64,000 nucleotides of DNA, taken from NCBI RefSeq assembly GCF_005938125.1, contig NZ_VCQN01000004.1:124001-188000 (forward strand), in the 5' to 3' direction. Under the pieces are notes generated by a model, which saw nothing but the letters and a program-made list of their open reading frames with translations, had not been told where the DNA came from and searched no databases. Source of the DNA: Bacillus sp. BHET2. Its GTDB lineage: Bacteria > Bacillota > Bacilli > Bacillales > Bacillaceae_B. Position numbers and translations under genes: made by a program. The stretch's first letter is position 1. Each line of letters begins with the position of its first letter. Below are positions 49,119 to 63,101 of the stretch, one piece after another.

Positions 49119-50462
49119 ATGAATTTGAAAGCAGGATTATTTCAAACCCAACAATTAAAACTTCAAATGACGCAACAGCTTTCACAAGCGATTACCATCC
49201 TCCAATATTCTACGATGGAACTGAATGCTTACTTAGAAGCGAAGCAATTAGAGAATCCCCTCATACAACTGGAAGCACCTAAGCAAGACCATCTTCATCA
49301 TCGTGACCCTCATACGTATAAGCGGACTGCCGGCAAAAGCCATGACAATACAGTAGATTGGTATGAATATGTATCTGTACCAAAGGGATCGATTTCAGAT
49401 GCACTAACTTCTCAATTACATTTGAAATCGCTTACTTATTCAGAACGGAAGATAATGGAAGAATTAATATACAGTTTGGATGATAACGGGTACTTAAGGA
49501 TCGATGAAGAATCGTTTATCAGAAAACACCATCTCGAAAGCAATCAACTAGAACGCTATATTAACAGCTTGCAGCAAATGGAGCCGGCAGGGATTGGAGC
49601 CAGGTCATTACAAGAGTGTATATCTCTGCAACTCAAGAAAAGGGCAAACGTTCCATCATTAGTTATGTCGATTGTAGACGATTATTTTCAGGCGCTCGCA
49701 GAAAAAAAGTGGAAAAAGATCGCAAAAGATCTGTCCGTTGAGCTAAAAGATATTCAGCAGGCAGCGGATTTCATTCAGCATTGCAATCCGAGACCTGGGT
49801 CAACATATTCTCAACATGTTTCGGAGTACATTATCCCTGAACTTGTGGTGAAAGTGCTCAATGATCGGAGGATATCTGTCTCCCTGAATGACGGGACGAC
49901 AATCAACGTCACCTATAATGAAGAATACACGGATTTTCTGAACCATCATCCCGATAAGGAAGTCCGGTCTTATCTCCAGGAAAAGGAGCAGGACTTCAAG
50001 TGGCTGCTGCAAAGCCTAAGGCAAAGAAAGCAAACGATTCTGAAGGTAGGGAAGATGCTTGCTGAAAAGCAGAAAGCATTCTTTTTTAAGGGTCCATCAG
50101 CCATTCAGCCCCTGACCTTGAAGCAGGTGGCAGACGAAATCGATGTTCACGAATCCACCATCAGCCGTACCGTAAAAGGTAAGTATATGCAAACCCCTTA
50201 TGGGATTTTTGAGCTAAAGTATTTCTTTACCTCGGCCATCAAATCGGTCAAGACCGATGATTTAGAAACAGCATCTGCTACCACAGTGAAAAATGAGCTT
50301 CAACAGTTGATAAATGAAGAAGATAAGAAAAAGCCCCTTTCAGACCAGAAAATCGTCAATCTACTATTAGATAAAGGCTATGATGTTTCAAGAAGGACAA
50401 TTGCCAAATACCGTGATCAATTGGGGATCGCTTCTTCTACGATGAGGAAAAGGTATGAATAG
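49119..50462 (+). CDS. rpoN: RNA polymerase sigma-54 factor (SigL)
   Basis: The alternative sigma factor that needs AAA+ enhancer-binding activators; called SigL in Bacillus. The 447-residue protein starts with the Gln-rich region I (LQMTQQLSQAITILQ), has an acidic/linker region and core-binding domain, the HTH around HESTISRTVKGKYMQTPYG, and a C-terminal RpoN box region (VSRRTIAKYRDQLGI). GGGAGG precedes the ATG. Confidence 0.96.
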   Translation: MNLKAGLFQTQQLKLQMTQQLSQAITILQYSTMELNAYLEAKQLENPLIQLEAPKQDHLHHRDPHTYKRTAGKSHDNTVDWYEYVSVPKGSISDALTSQLHLKSLTYSERKIMEELIYSLDDNGYLRIDEESFIRKHHLESNQLERYINSLQQMEPAGIGARSLQECISLQLKKRANVPSLVMSIVDDYFQALAEKKWKKIAKDLSVELKDIQQAADFIQHCNPRPGSTYSQHVSEYIIPELVVKVLNDRRISVSLNDGTTINVTYNEEYTDFLNHHPDKEVRSYLQEKEQDFKWLLQSLRQRKQTILKVGKMLAEKQKAFFFKGPSAIQPLTLKQVADEIDVHESTISRTVKGKYMQTPYGIFELKYFFTSAIKSVKTDDLETASATTVKNELQQLINEEDKKKPLSDQKIVNLLLDKGYDVSRRTIAKYRDQLGIASSTMRKRYE

Positions 50463-50475
50463 AACAGTTTCTGTT

Positions 50476-50540
50476 GGTGCCTGGGACTAAAACAGTGTTA
50501 GGTGCCTGGCACCAGGTTGTGAAAAAGTGTCAGGCACCGG
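50476..50540. repeat. GGTGCCTGGCACC-type dispersed repeat
   Basis: GGTGCCTGG at 50476, the self-complementary GGTGCCTGGCACC at 50501-50513 and the inverse GTGTCAGGCACCGG at 50527-50540 can fold on each other. The same words are common in intergenic DNA of Bacillaceae (from memory). It lies between rpoN and the glutaredoxin-like gene and lacks a T run. Confidence 0.7.
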
Positions 50541-50595
50541 ACAGAATCGCCGACAAAACCGACCAAACCAACCTAATATAAAGTGAGGTATGTAC

Positions 50596-50841
50596 ATGAA
50601 CTCTGTTATATTCTACACCCGCACTCAATGCGGACTATGCGAAGACGCAAAAATCACCTTAAAACTACTTCAGGGTGAACTTGGATTCGAAATAACGGAA
50701 ATCGATATCGATGATAGTGATGATCTTACAGAACGTTTTGGATTGATGATTCCTGTCGTCGAACGAGGCGGAGAGATCCTCCAGTATGGGCAAATTGATT
50801 ATTTTACGCTTAGCAAGCGTTTACATGATAAAACTCGATAG
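50596..50841 (+). CDS. Glutaredoxin/thioredoxin-like protein (DUF836 type)
   Basis: An 81-residue thioredoxin-fold protein with the redox motif CGLC after FYTRTQ and the cis-proline in MIPVVERGG. Such small proteins reduce disulfides or take part in thiol exchange; the partner is unknown. The ATG at 50596 is preferred to the ATG at 50590, as GTGAGG ends only two bases before the latter. It precedes the cggR promoter. Confidence 0.8.
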   Translation: MNSVIFYTRTQCGLCEDAKITLKLLQGELGFEITEIDIDDSDDLTERFGLMIPVVERGGEILQYGQIDYFTLSKRLHDKTR

Positions 50842-50848
50842 TTTCTAG

Positions 50849-50877
50849 TTGTATTACGATTCATACCCTGATAAAAT
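50849..50877 (+). promoter_or_regulatory. SigA-type promoter of the cggR-gapA operon
   Basis: TTGTAT, 17 bases, TAAAAT. The CggR operator begins 38 bases after the -10, fitting the known roadblock type of repression. Confidence 0.75.
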
Positions 50878-50914
50878 GAACTTTGAAAGCAGGGATGAAT
50901 TTTTTTGGAGCTGG

Positions 50915-50950
50915 TGGGACATAATATGTCTATGTGGGACTTTTAAAGTC
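50915..50950 (+). promoter_or_regulatory. CggR operator
   Basis: TGGGAC-N6-TGTC, four bases, TGGGAC-N6-AGTC: two direct repeats with the spacing of the B. subtilis CggR site. It sits in the cggR leader and should be cleared when fructose-1,6-bisphosphate binds the repressor. Confidence 0.95.
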
Positions 50951-50989
50951 CATCATACCCACGCACTTCATTTGAAGGAGCTTTTAACT

Positions 50990-52009
50990 ATGGAATCTTT
51001 CATTGACATACAAAAGCGATTATTACCTGACCTGCTTGAAGTTATGCAAAAAAGGCATCAAATTCTTCGTTCTATCCGGTTCATGCAGCCTGTCGGACGC
51101 AGAAGTCTTGCCCAGAATATGGGCCTGACTGAACGCGTACTGAGAAGCGAAGTGGAGTTCCTGAATAATCAAGATCTCATTGATATCAAAACCTCTGGCA
51201 TGATCATGACGAAAGAGGGTATTCAGCTTCTAGAAAAGCTTGAAAGCATGATGAGAGAGATTTCAGGAATCAACGCAATGGAACAGGAATTAAAATCTTT
51301 ACTAAATCTTCATCAAATTGTAATCGTTCCTGGGAATAGTGATGAGTCTCCTTGGGTAAAAGAAGAATTAGGACGTGCATCAGCTTCTAGTATGAAACGT
51401 CGCCTGAAAGGAAATACTATCATCGCTGTGACTGGAGGCTCGACGATGGCCGCTGTAGCAGAGATGCTGACACCTGATTTATCCGATGATACCTTGTTTG
51501 TTCCTGCACGGGGTGGAATTGGAGAAGACGTTAAAAACCAGGCCAATACGATATGTGCCAAGATGGCTGAGCATACAAAAACGCGTCATCGTGTTTTATA
51601 TGTGCCCGATCAGGTTAGTAAAGAAGTATATAAGTCCTTCTTGAAGGAACCGATGATTAAAGAAGTTCTGAATCTGATCAAATCGGCAAACATGGTTCTC
51701 CATGGAATTGGAGATGCTATCACAATGGCTGAAAGGCGAAAAACCACTGATCAAGACTTTGAAAAGATCACAGATGGTCATGCAGTCGGAGAAGCGTTTG
51801 GTTATTATTTTAACGAAGCGGGTGAAGTGGTACATAAGGTGCCGACGATCGGTCTGCAATTAGAGGATTTAAGTCATATCGAGAACGTCATTGCCGTCGC
51901 AGGCGGCAGCTCGAAAGCGAAAGCGATTCGGGCGTATATGAAAAGTGCTCCACCGAAAACCGTACTTATCACGGATGAGGGAGCAGCGAGAGAGCTTTTA
52001 AAAGGGTAA
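50990..52009 (+). CDS. cggR: Central glycolytic genes regulator CggR
   Basis: A SorC/DeoR-family repressor of glycolytic genes that senses fructose-1,6-bisphosphate. The 339-residue protein has an N-terminal HTH (GRRSLAQNMGLTERVLRSEVE) and a C-terminal sugar-phosphate domain (VTGGSTMAAVAEML, PARGGIGED, IAVAGGSSKAKAI). The ATG at 50990 with AAGGAG upstream is chosen; the earlier in-frame reading would start in the promoter. Its operator is visible upstream, so it is autoregulated. Confidence 0.96.
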   Translation: MESFIDIQKRLLPDLLEVMQKRHQILRSIRFMQPVGRRSLAQNMGLTERVLRSEVEFLNNQDLIDIKTSGMIMTKEGIQLLEKLESMMREISGINAMEQELKSLLNLHQIVIVPGNSDESPWVKEELGRASASSMKRRLKGNTIIAVTGGSTMAAVAEMLTPDLSDDTLFVPARGGIGEDVKNQANTICAKMAEHTKTRHRVLYVPDQVSKEVYKSFLKEPMIKEVLNLIKSANMVLHGIGDAITMAERRKTTDQDFEKITDGHAVGEAFGYYFNEAGEVVHKVPTIGLQLEDLSHIENVIAVAGGSSKAKAIRAYMKSAPPKTVLITDEGAARELLKG

Positions 52010-52048
52010 GCCCTTTTGAAATATAAAAAAATCATCCTTAACATCTAA

Positions 52049-53071
<1,023 letters not shown>

Positions 53072-53155
53072 TTTATAAAGTTTTGTAAATTGACATCATT
53101 AGCATGGTGATTGATGGATAAATTTTGTCCCACCATCTATAATGAAGATGTGTTG

Positions 53156-53190
53156 AAGGGGAGCGGGGAAGATTCCCCTCTCCCTTTTCT
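53156..53190 (+). terminator. Hairpin between gapA and pgk (attenuating terminator or mRNA-processing site)
   Basis: A G-rich arm (AAGGGGAGCGGGGAA) pairs imperfectly with TTCCCCTCTCCCTT and is followed by TTCTTG. It could lower read-through from gapA into pgk. A -10-like TATAAT lies just upstream at about 53138 without a well-spaced -35. Confidence 0.6.
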
Positions 53191-53253
53191 TGTTGTATTT
53201 CTATTTATTTGAAAAAGATGTAGAAATTAAGAAACTAAAGGAGGCCTTTTACG

Positions 53254-54438
53254 ATGAACAAAAAATCGATCAAAGATGTCGATGTAAGAGGAAAACGCGT
53301 ATTTTGTCGTGTAGACTTCAACGTACCAATGTCTGAAGGCAAAATTACAGATGAAACTCGTATTCAAGCTGCTCTCCCTACTATCAAGTATTTAGTAGAT
53401 GGCGGTGCTAAGGTCATTTTAGCGAGTCACTTAGGCCGTCCTAAAGGTGAAGTGGTAGAAGAACTCCGCTTAACACCAGTAGCTGAAAGACTTTCCGACC
53501 TTCTTGGGAAAAATGTAGCTAAAGCAGATGAAGCATATGGTGAAGCTGTTCAATCCAAGATCAGCGACATGGCTGAAGGCGACGTCCTTGTATTAGAAAA
53601 CGTTCGCTTCTATCCTGGTGAAACCAAGAATGATCCTGAGCTTTCAAAAGAATTTGCAGCGCTTGCTGATCTTTATGTGAACGACGCATTCGGTGCTGCA
53701 CACCGTGCACATGCTTCAACTGAAGGAATTGCGAAGCACCTTCCTGCCGTTTCTGGCCTTCTAATGGAAAAGGAGCTTGATGTTTTAGGAAAAGCGCTTT
53801 CCAATCCGGAACGCCCTTTCACAGCCATCGTTGGTGGAGCAAAGGTGAAGGATAAAATTGGTGTCATCGACCACCTATTAGATAAAGTGGACAACCTGAT
53901 TATTGGTGGGGGACTTGCTTACACATTCGTGAAAGCCCAAGGCCATGAAGTAGGAAAATCCCTTCTTGAAGAAGATAAAATTGATTTAGCGAAGCAATTC
54001 ATGAAAAAAGCAGAAGACAAAGGCGTTAAATTCCTTATGCCTGTTGATGTAGTCGTTGCTGATGACTTCTCAAATGATGCAAATACAAAGGAAGTGGATA
54101 TTGATTCAATTCCTTCTGATTGGGAAGCCCTTGATATTGGACCGAAGACGAGAGCTCTATTCCAAGACACGATCAAAAGCTCTAAGCTAGTAATTTGGAA
54201 CGGGCCGATGGGTGTATTCGAATTAGAAACATTTGCAAATGGAACGAAAGCCGTAGCAGAGGCGTTAGCCGATGCAACAGATACATATTCTGTTATCGGT
54301 GGCGGTGACTCTGCAGCAGCCGTTGAGAAATTCGGATATGCTGACAAGATGAGTCATATTTCTACGGGTGGTGGAGCATCACTCGAGTTCATGGAAGGAA
54401 AAGAACTTCCTGGAGTAGTCGCTCTTAACGATAAGTAA
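53254..54438 (+). CDS. pgk: Phosphoglycerate kinase
   Basis: Makes ATP from 1,3-bisphosphoglycerate. The 394-residue protein has [41 protein letters not shown] and the nucleotide motif WNGPMGVFE with [13 protein letters not shown] precedes the ATG. Confidence 0.98.
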   Translation: MNKKSIKDVDVRGKRVFCRVDFNVPMSEGKITDETRIQAALPTIKYLVDGGAKVILASHLGRPKGEVVEELRLTPVAERLSDLLGKNVAKADEAYGEAVQSKISDMAEGDVLVLENVRFYPGETKNDPELSKEFAALADLYVNDAFGAAHRAHASTEGIAKHLPAVSGLLMEKELDVLGKALSNPERPFTAIVGGAKVKDKIGVIDHLLDKVDNLIIGGGLAYTFVKAQGHEVGKSLLEEDKIDLAKQFMKKAEDKGVKFLMPVDVVVADDFSNDANTKEVDIDSIPSDWEALDIGPKTRALFQDTIKSSKLVIWNGPMGVFELETFANGTKAVAEALADATDTYSVIGGGDSAAAVEKFGYADKMSHISTGGGASLEFMEGKELPGVVALNDK

Positions 54439-54478
54439 TCGCTTTGTCAAAGACCAACATTTTTGAACAAACCGATAG

Positions 54479-56792
<2,314 letters not shown>

Positions 56793-56805
56793 GGAGAGAT
56801 TCTAA

Positions 56806-58098
<1,293 letters not shown>

Positions 58099-58113
58099 TA
58101 TGTAATGATTAGG

Positions 58114-58143
58114 CAGCCCCGTCTTTAGACGGGGCTGTTTTTT
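58114..58143 (+). terminator. Terminator of the glycolytic operon
   Basis: CAGCCCCGTC-TTTA-GACGGGGCTG followed by TTTTTT. Confidence 0.95.
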
Positions 58144-58226
58144 ATCTAACGATGTCCATGCTGCGCTTTGGACTCAGAACATTCCAATCTCCATCCAACT
58201 CTTTCCACAATTCAAACAATATTACC

Positions 58227-58256
58227 TTGTCCACTCCATCTTTCCTATGGTAAACT
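58227..58256 (+). promoter_or_regulatory. SigA-type promoter of secG
   Basis: TTGTCC, 18 bases, TAAACT, preceded by TGG (extended -10). Confidence 0.65.
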
Positions 58257-58293
58257 AGTAGTAATGTTATGTTCGTATCAGGAGGTGGGACTC

Positions 58294-58521
58294 ATGCACA
58301 CAATACTCGTCACTTTACTTATTATCGTATCCATTGCACTTATTGCTCTTGTATTACTTCAATCAGGTAAAAGTGCTGGACTTTCAGGGGCCATCTCTGG
58401 TGGTGCAGAACAACTTTTCGGAAAACAAAAAGCGCGTGGTATTGACTTAGTACTTCACAGAATCACAATCGTATTATCAGTACTATTCTTCGTACTAACC
58501 ATTGCTATCGTAGCTATCTAA
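58294..58521 (+). CDS. secG: Preprotein translocase subunit SecG
   Basis: A 75-residue subunit of the SecYEG channel with two membrane segments flanking [20 protein letters not shown], the SecG signature. The ATG at 58294 follows AGGAGG; a longer upstream reading is non-coding. Position before est-rnr-smpB-ssrA matches B. subtilis. Confidence 0.96.
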   Translation: MHTILVTLLIIVSIALIALVLLQSGKSAGLSGAISGGAEQLFGKQKARGIDLVLHRITIVLSVLFFVLTIAIVAI

Positions 58522-58529
58522 TACGGACA

Positions 58530-58559
58530 AAAACCTGATCATTAAGGTCAGGTTTTTTT
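58530..58559 (+). terminator. Terminator after secG
   Basis: AAACCTGA pairs with TCAGGTTT around nine bases, followed by Ts. Confidence 0.85.
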
Positions 58560-58561
58560 AT

Positions 58562-59038
58562 TTAAATAGATTCCTGCTTTCTTCAACCATTTAAAGAGCT
58601 GCGGTTATGGATTAGCAAAATCGACAGTTTCTTTCTTCTCTAGCTCATTAATAATAGGGGTGAGAAACTGAATATGCTGTTTACCAATATCTATTTTTCG
58701 ACAAAAGGCTCAAAAAGATTGAAAACCGGCTCATAAAAGAGTGTGGACCTTTATAAAGTCTTCATGTGGATCATTAGGGGAGATATGTCAGCTGAAAATG
58801 GAACAGGTTTAACTTATTTATATCAAAATCAAGTAAAAATTGAAGATAATCTGTACAAAATCAGAAGAACCCTTCCTTTCAGGGGATTCAAATATGTCAG
58901 AATAACGATTCAATTAAGTGAGTGCTAAGTGAAGATTAATTGCAACAACCTTTGCAAAAACAGTCTTTAACCAAACATTTTCAAGCGAAATATTGGATTG
59001 TCTGACCAATGTTTGCTAAAAATAAAGATGAAGAGTGA
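58562..59038. other. Intergenic stretch without a recognisable gene
   Basis: About 480 AT-rich bases between the secG terminator and the palindrome array. A 61-codon frame at 58743-58928 has no ribosome site and no recognisable motif, so I do not call it; it may be remnant DNA. Confidence 0.5.
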
Positions 59039-59040
59039 AC

Positions 59041-59219
59041 TAAACGATCGTTTAATAGAAAGAAGCCTATGTTATCAAGCTTCTTAGTTCCTAATCAAAC
59101 GTTTGTTTAACCAAAAAACAATGAAAATCCGAATACATACCAAAAACATTTAAACAACTGTTTAACATGATTGAGCCCGTTAAATTGAGCTTTCTACTAG
59201 TTAATCAAACGTTTGTTTA
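59041..59219. promoter_or_regulatory. Array of four spaced palindromes upstream of est (probable repressor operators)
   Basis: TAAACGATCGTTTA at 59041-59054, TCAAACGTTTGTTTAA at 59095-59110, TTAAACAACTGTTTAA at 59150-59165 and TCAAACGTTTGTTTAA at 59205-59220 share a TAAAC/GTTTA core. Centres are spaced 53, 57 and 53 bp, near five helical turns. This is the look of operators for a dimeric TetR-type regulator. No such regulator gene is in the window. Confidence 0.6.
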
Positions 59220-59244
59220 AAATGAGCTAAAGGAGTCACTAGAT

Positions 59245-59991
59245 ATGAAAACTGTATTACCCAAACCATTTACATTTGAAGCAGGCCCACGTGCCGTTCT
59301 TTTGCTGCACGGATTCACTGGGAACTCAGCTGACGTCCGGATGCTCGGACGTTTCCTTGAGAAGAAAGGCTATTCAACCCATGCCCCTCACTATAAAGGA
59401 CATGGTGTCCCACCTGAAGAATTAGTCCATACTGGACCTGTTGATTGGTGGCAGGATGTCATGGACGGCTATGAGCATTTAAAGAGTAAGGGATACGAAG
59501 AGATCGCTGTAGCCGGGCTCTCGCTGGGAGGGGTATTTTCTCTTAAATTAGGTTACACTGTACCTGTAAAGGGTATTGTCCCTATGTGTGCGCCTATGTA
59601 TATAAAAAGTGAAGAAATCATGTATAAAGGGGTAGTAGACTACGCCCGTGAATTTAAGAAATTTGAAGGAAAACAAGAAGAGCAAATTGAAAAAGAAATA
59701 GAAGAGTTCAAGAAAACACCGATGAATACATTGCAGGCCCTGCAAAAATTGATTGCGGATGTCCGTGAAAACGTGGACATGATCTATTCACCGACGTTTG
59801 TGGTACAGGCAAGACATGACCATATGATCAATACGGATTCTGCGAATATCATTTATGATAACGTTGAGTCCGACGATAAAGAGATTAAGTGGTACGAAGA
59901 GTCTGGTCATGTCATTACATTAGATAAAGAAAAAGAACAGCTTCATGAAGACGTCTACGATTTCTTAGAGAAATTGGATTGGACGGTTTGA
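59245..59991 (+). CDS. est: Carboxylesterase (Est30/YvaK family)
   Basis: A cytosolic alpha/beta hydrolase that cleaves short-chain carboxylic esters. The 248-residue protein has [10 protein letters not shown], the nucleophile elbow GLSLGGVF with Ser, Asp in QARHDHM and His in ESGHVIT. Length and sequence fit Geobacillus Est30 and B. subtilis YvaK. AAAGGAG precedes the ATG. A palindrome array stands immediately upstream; rnr follows after 27 bases. Confidence 0.93.
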   Translation: MKTVLPKPFTFEAGPRAVLLLHGFTGNSADVRMLGRFLEKKGYSTHAPHYKGHGVPPEELVHTGPVDWWQDVMDGYEHLKSKGYEEIAVAGLSLGGVFSLKLGYTVPVKGIVPMCAPMYIKSEEIMYKGVVDYAREFKKFEGKQEEQIEKEIEEFKKTPMNTLQALQKLIADVRENVDMIYSPTFVVQARHDHMINTDSANIIYDNVESDDKEIKWYEESGHVITLDKEKEQLHEDVYDFLEKLDWTV

Positions 59992-60018
59992 TGAATTCGA
60001 TGATCAGGAGGGATTATC

Positions 60019-62361
60019 ATGGACGAAAATATTAAAGAGCATGTGGATAGGCTCCTTTCCTACATGAAGGAAGAAGCATATAAGCCATTGACGGTACAAG
60101 AGTTAGAAGAAGCATTCGGAATTGAAGGATCTACGAACTTCAAGGATTTTGTAAAGGCTCTTGTCGTAATGGAAGAGAAAGGGTTGGTTGTGCGCACAAG
60201 AAGCAATCGCTACGGCCTGCCTGAGAAAATGAATCTGGTAAGAGGGAAAATATCTGCACATGCAAAAGGATTTGCGTTTGTGATACCTGAAGAATCCGGA
60301 ATGGATGACATTTTCATCCCTCCGAATGAAACAAATAACGCCATGCATGGTGATATTGTATTAGTGAGAGTTTCTACATCTTCTTCAGGTTCACGACGAG
60401 AAGGAACCGTAGTACGCATAGTAGAACGTGGAGTAGACCAAATGGTTGGTACGTTCACTGAGAGTAAACATTTCGGCTTCGTTATTCCGGATGATAAGAA
60501 GTTTGCCAGTGATATCTTTATCCCTAAGTCAGCCCAAATGGGTGCCACCGAAGGACATAAGGTTGTCGTGAAATTAACCTCCTATCCTGAAGGACGCAAA
60601 AGTGCAGAGGGTGAGGTCATCGAAATACTTGGTCATAAAAATGATCCGGGAGTCGATATTCTATCCATCATCCATAAACACGGGATCACCGTTGAATTCC
60701 CGGAAGAAGTAATGGAGCAGGCGAATAACGTACCAAGTGAAATCGATGAATCAGAAATTCCGAACCGGAAAGATCTTCGTAACCAGACGATCGTTACAAT
60801 TGATGGGGCAGATGCAAAAGATCTGGATGACGCCGTGACGGTTACGAAACTCGACAATGGAAACTATAAGCTTGGGGTACATATTGCTGACGTCACCCAT
60901 TATGTCACTGAAAGCTCTCCTATCGATCAAGAAGCATTTGACAGAGGTACCTCTGTCTACCTGGTAGACCGTGTGATTCCAATGATCCCCCATCGACTGT
61001 CTAACGGGATTTGTTCTTTGAATCCTCAAGTGGATCGCTTAACTCTTTCATGTGATATGGAAATTTCACCTGAAGGGGAAGTAGTCAAACACGAGATATT
61101 CCAAAGTGTCATTAAGACGACGGAAAGAATGACGTATTCAGACGTGAACAAGATTCTTGTCGATAAAGATGAAGAACTCCGCGGGAAATATGAGCCATTG
61201 GTGCCAATGTTCGAGGAAATGGAAGACTTAGCCCAGGTTCTCCGTACGAAACGGATGAAGCGAGGAGCTATCGATTTTGATTTCAAAGAAGCGAAAGTGC
61301 TTGTCGATGAAGAAGGCACACCTACGGAAGTCGTCCTCCGTGAAAGGTCAGTTGCAGAAAAGTTGATTGAAGAGTTCATGCTGGTGGCTAACGAGACGGT
61401 TGCAGAGCATTTTCACTGGATGGAAGTTCCGTTTATTTATCGTATCCATGAAGATCCGAAAGAAGACAAGCTCCAACGTTTCTTTGAGTTCATTACAAAT
61501 TTCGGCCTAATCGTAAAAGGCACATCCAATTCAATTCATCCTCGAGCGCTTCAGGAAATTGTTGAAGATGTTCAGGGAGAACCGGAAGAAATGGTCGTTT
61601 CGACGATGATGCTCCGTTCCATGCAGCAGGCGAAATATGATCCTGAAAGCCTGGGTCACTTCGGACTTGCCACAGAGTTCTATACTCATTTCACATCACC
61701 GATTCGCCGTTACCCTGACTTGATTGTTCACCGATTGATCAGAACTTACCTGATTGAAGGAAAGATTGATCAAGCCACCCGTGATAAGTGGGGAGCCCAA
61801 ATGGGCAACATTGCACAGCATACGTCAAGCCGTGAGCGCCGTGCAGTGGATGCGGAGCGTGAGACCGATGAGTTGAAAAAAGCAGAGTACATGGAAGATA
61901 AGGTAGGCGAGGAATACGACGGGATCATCAGTTCCGTAACGAATTTCGGACTGTTCGTCGAATTGCCGAATACCATTGAAGGTCTTGTCCATGTGAGCTA
62001 TATGACCGATGATTACTACCGGTTTGATGAGCGTCACCTTGCTATGATAGGGGAAAGAACCGCTAACGTATTCCGGATTGGAGACGAAATCACGATTCGT
62101 GTCGTGAGTGTCAACAAAGATGAACGTGCCATCGATTTTGAAATCGTAGGAATGAAGAATAATCGCAAGGAGCGTGAAGGTCGCGTTCGCTCAGTTCAGT
62201 CCGACAAGGGGAAATCAGACCGGTCGAATTCAAATCGATCATCATCCCGTAAAAAGGATGGAGAGTGGTCAACACGCCCACCTAAAAATAACAAGAAGAA
62301 AAAAACGAATAAAAAACATTTTGAAAATGCACCTAGGAGCAAGCGTAAAAAGAAGAAATAA
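60019..62361 (+). CDS. rnr: Ribonuclease R
   Basis: A processive 3'-5' exoribonuclease that degrades structured RNA and takes part in tmRNA-linked decay. The 780-residue protein has an N-terminal winged-helix (about 1-70), two cold-shock domains, the RNB domain with catalytic Asp residues in [14 protein letters not shown], an S1 domain (about 630-715) and a long Lys/Arg-rich tail. AGGAGG precedes the ATG. It is adjacent to smpB and ssrA, its functional partners. Confidence 0.97.
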   Translation: MDENIKEHVDRLLSYMKEEAYKPLTVQELEEAFGIEGSTNFKDFVKALVVMEEKGLVVRTRSNRYGLPEKMNLVRGKISAHAKGFAFVIPEESGMDDIFIPPNETNNAMHGDIVLVRVSTSSSGSRREGTVVRIVERGVDQMVGTFTESKHFGFVIPDDKKFASDIFIPKSAQMGATEGHKVVVKLTSYPEGRKSAEGEVIEILGHKNDPGVDILSIIHKHGITVEFPEEVMEQANNVPSEIDESEIPNRKDLRNQTIVTIDGADAKDLDDAVTVTKLDNGNYKLGVHIADVTHYVTESSPIDQEAFDRGTSVYLVDRVIPMIPHRLSNGICSLNPQVDRLTLSCDMEISPEGEVVKHEIFQSVIKTTERMTYSDVNKILVDKDEELRGKYEPLVPMFEEMEDLAQVLRTKRMKRGAIDFDFKEAKVLVDEEGTPTEVVLRERSVAEKLIEEFMLVANETVAEHFHWMEVPFIYRIHEDPKEDKLQRFFEFITNFGLIVKGTSNSIHPRALQEIVEDVQGEPEEMVVSTMMLRSMQQAKYDPESLGHFGLATEFYTHFTSPIRRYPDLIVHRLIRTYLIEGKIDQATRDKWGAQMGNIAQHTSSRERRAVDAERETDELKKAEYMEDKVGEEYDGIISSVTNFGLFVELPNTIEGLVHVSYMTDDYYRFDERHLAMIGERTANVFRIGDEITIRVVSVNKDERAIDFEIVGMKNNRKEREGRVRSVQSDKGKSDRSNSNRSSSRKKDGEWSTRPPKNNKKKKTNKKHFENAPRSKRKKKK

Positions 62362-62367
62362 CAGATC

Positions 62368-62402
62368 AGGAGCATTGGGACATCCTTTGCTCCTTTTCTT
62401 TT
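62368..62402 (+). terminator. Terminator-like hairpin after rnr
   Basis: AGGAGCA pairs with TGCTCCT over 13 bases, followed by TTTCTTTT. Confidence 0.65.
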
Positions 62403-62482
62403 CCAAGTGTCCCAATACAATTTTTCTTCAATATATGAGATAATAATAACTAAACGAATGGAAAGTAACTAGGGGGATTCCA

Positions 62483-62953
62483 ATGCCAAAGGGAGAAGGC
62501 AAACTTATTGCCCAAAATAAGAAGGCACGTCATGACTATGCCGTAGAAGAAACCTATGAGGCAGGACTTGTGCTTCAAGGAACAGAGATTAAAGCGATCC
62601 GAGGAGGCCGCGTAAACTTAAAGGATTCCTTTGCCCGTGTTCAAAATGGAGAAATATTCATACACAATATGCATATCAGCCCATACGAGCAAGGAAATCG
62701 GTTTAATCACGAACCACTAAGAACACGTAAGTTGCTTCTTCACCGTAAACAGATCAATAAGCTAATCGGTGATTCCAAAGAAGCAGGGTATTCCATCGTA
62801 CCATTGAAGATGTATATCAAGAATGGTGTGGCGAAGCTTCTGATCGGTCTTGCTCGTGGTAAGAAGAAATATGATAAACGGGAAGATCTGAAGCGAAAAG
62901 AAGCGAACCGTTCCATTCAAAGAGAACTGGCTCAGCGTCAAAAAGGAATGTAA
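62483..62953 (+). CDS. smpB: SsrA-binding protein
   Basis: Binds the tRNA-like part of tmRNA and delivers it to stalled ribosomes. The 156-residue protein has the family motifs [35 protein letters not shown], and the basic C-terminal tail [16 protein letters not shown]. It lies about 150 bases before ssrA. Because the T-arm of this ssrA is split by an insert, SmpB can act only after the insert is removed. Confidence 0.98.
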   Translation: MPKGEGKLIAQNKKARHDYAVEETYEAGLVLQGTEIKAIRGGRVNLKDSFARVQNGEIFIHNMHISPYEQGNRFNHEPLRTRKLLLHRKQINKLIGDSKEAGYSIVPLKMYIKNGVAKLLIGLARGKKKYDKREDLKRKEANRSIQRELAQRQKGM

Positions 62954-62979
62954 CGCTACAGATTTCCGGAATATGGCAT

Positions 62980-63007
62980 TTGCAATTATCTCTGGATTTG
63001 TTATACT
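62980..63007 (+). promoter_or_regulatory. SigA-type promoter of ssrA
   Basis: TTGCAA, 16 bases, TATACT. The transcript would start near 63014 and carry an 85-nt 5' extension to be trimmed from the tmRNA. Confidence 0.75.
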
Positions 63008-63101
63008 AGTAGATGTCGCGATGATATTGCGACTGTAAGGACAATTGAATAAGTGACTTACACGCTGAACTTATTCTTTCCCGTTCTTCCCTTTCTATCA
63101 T

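Noticed and set aside
58743-58928. 61-codon plus-strand frame in the secG-est gap
   Set aside because: No ribosome site, no motif and no conservation that can be judged; too weak to call.
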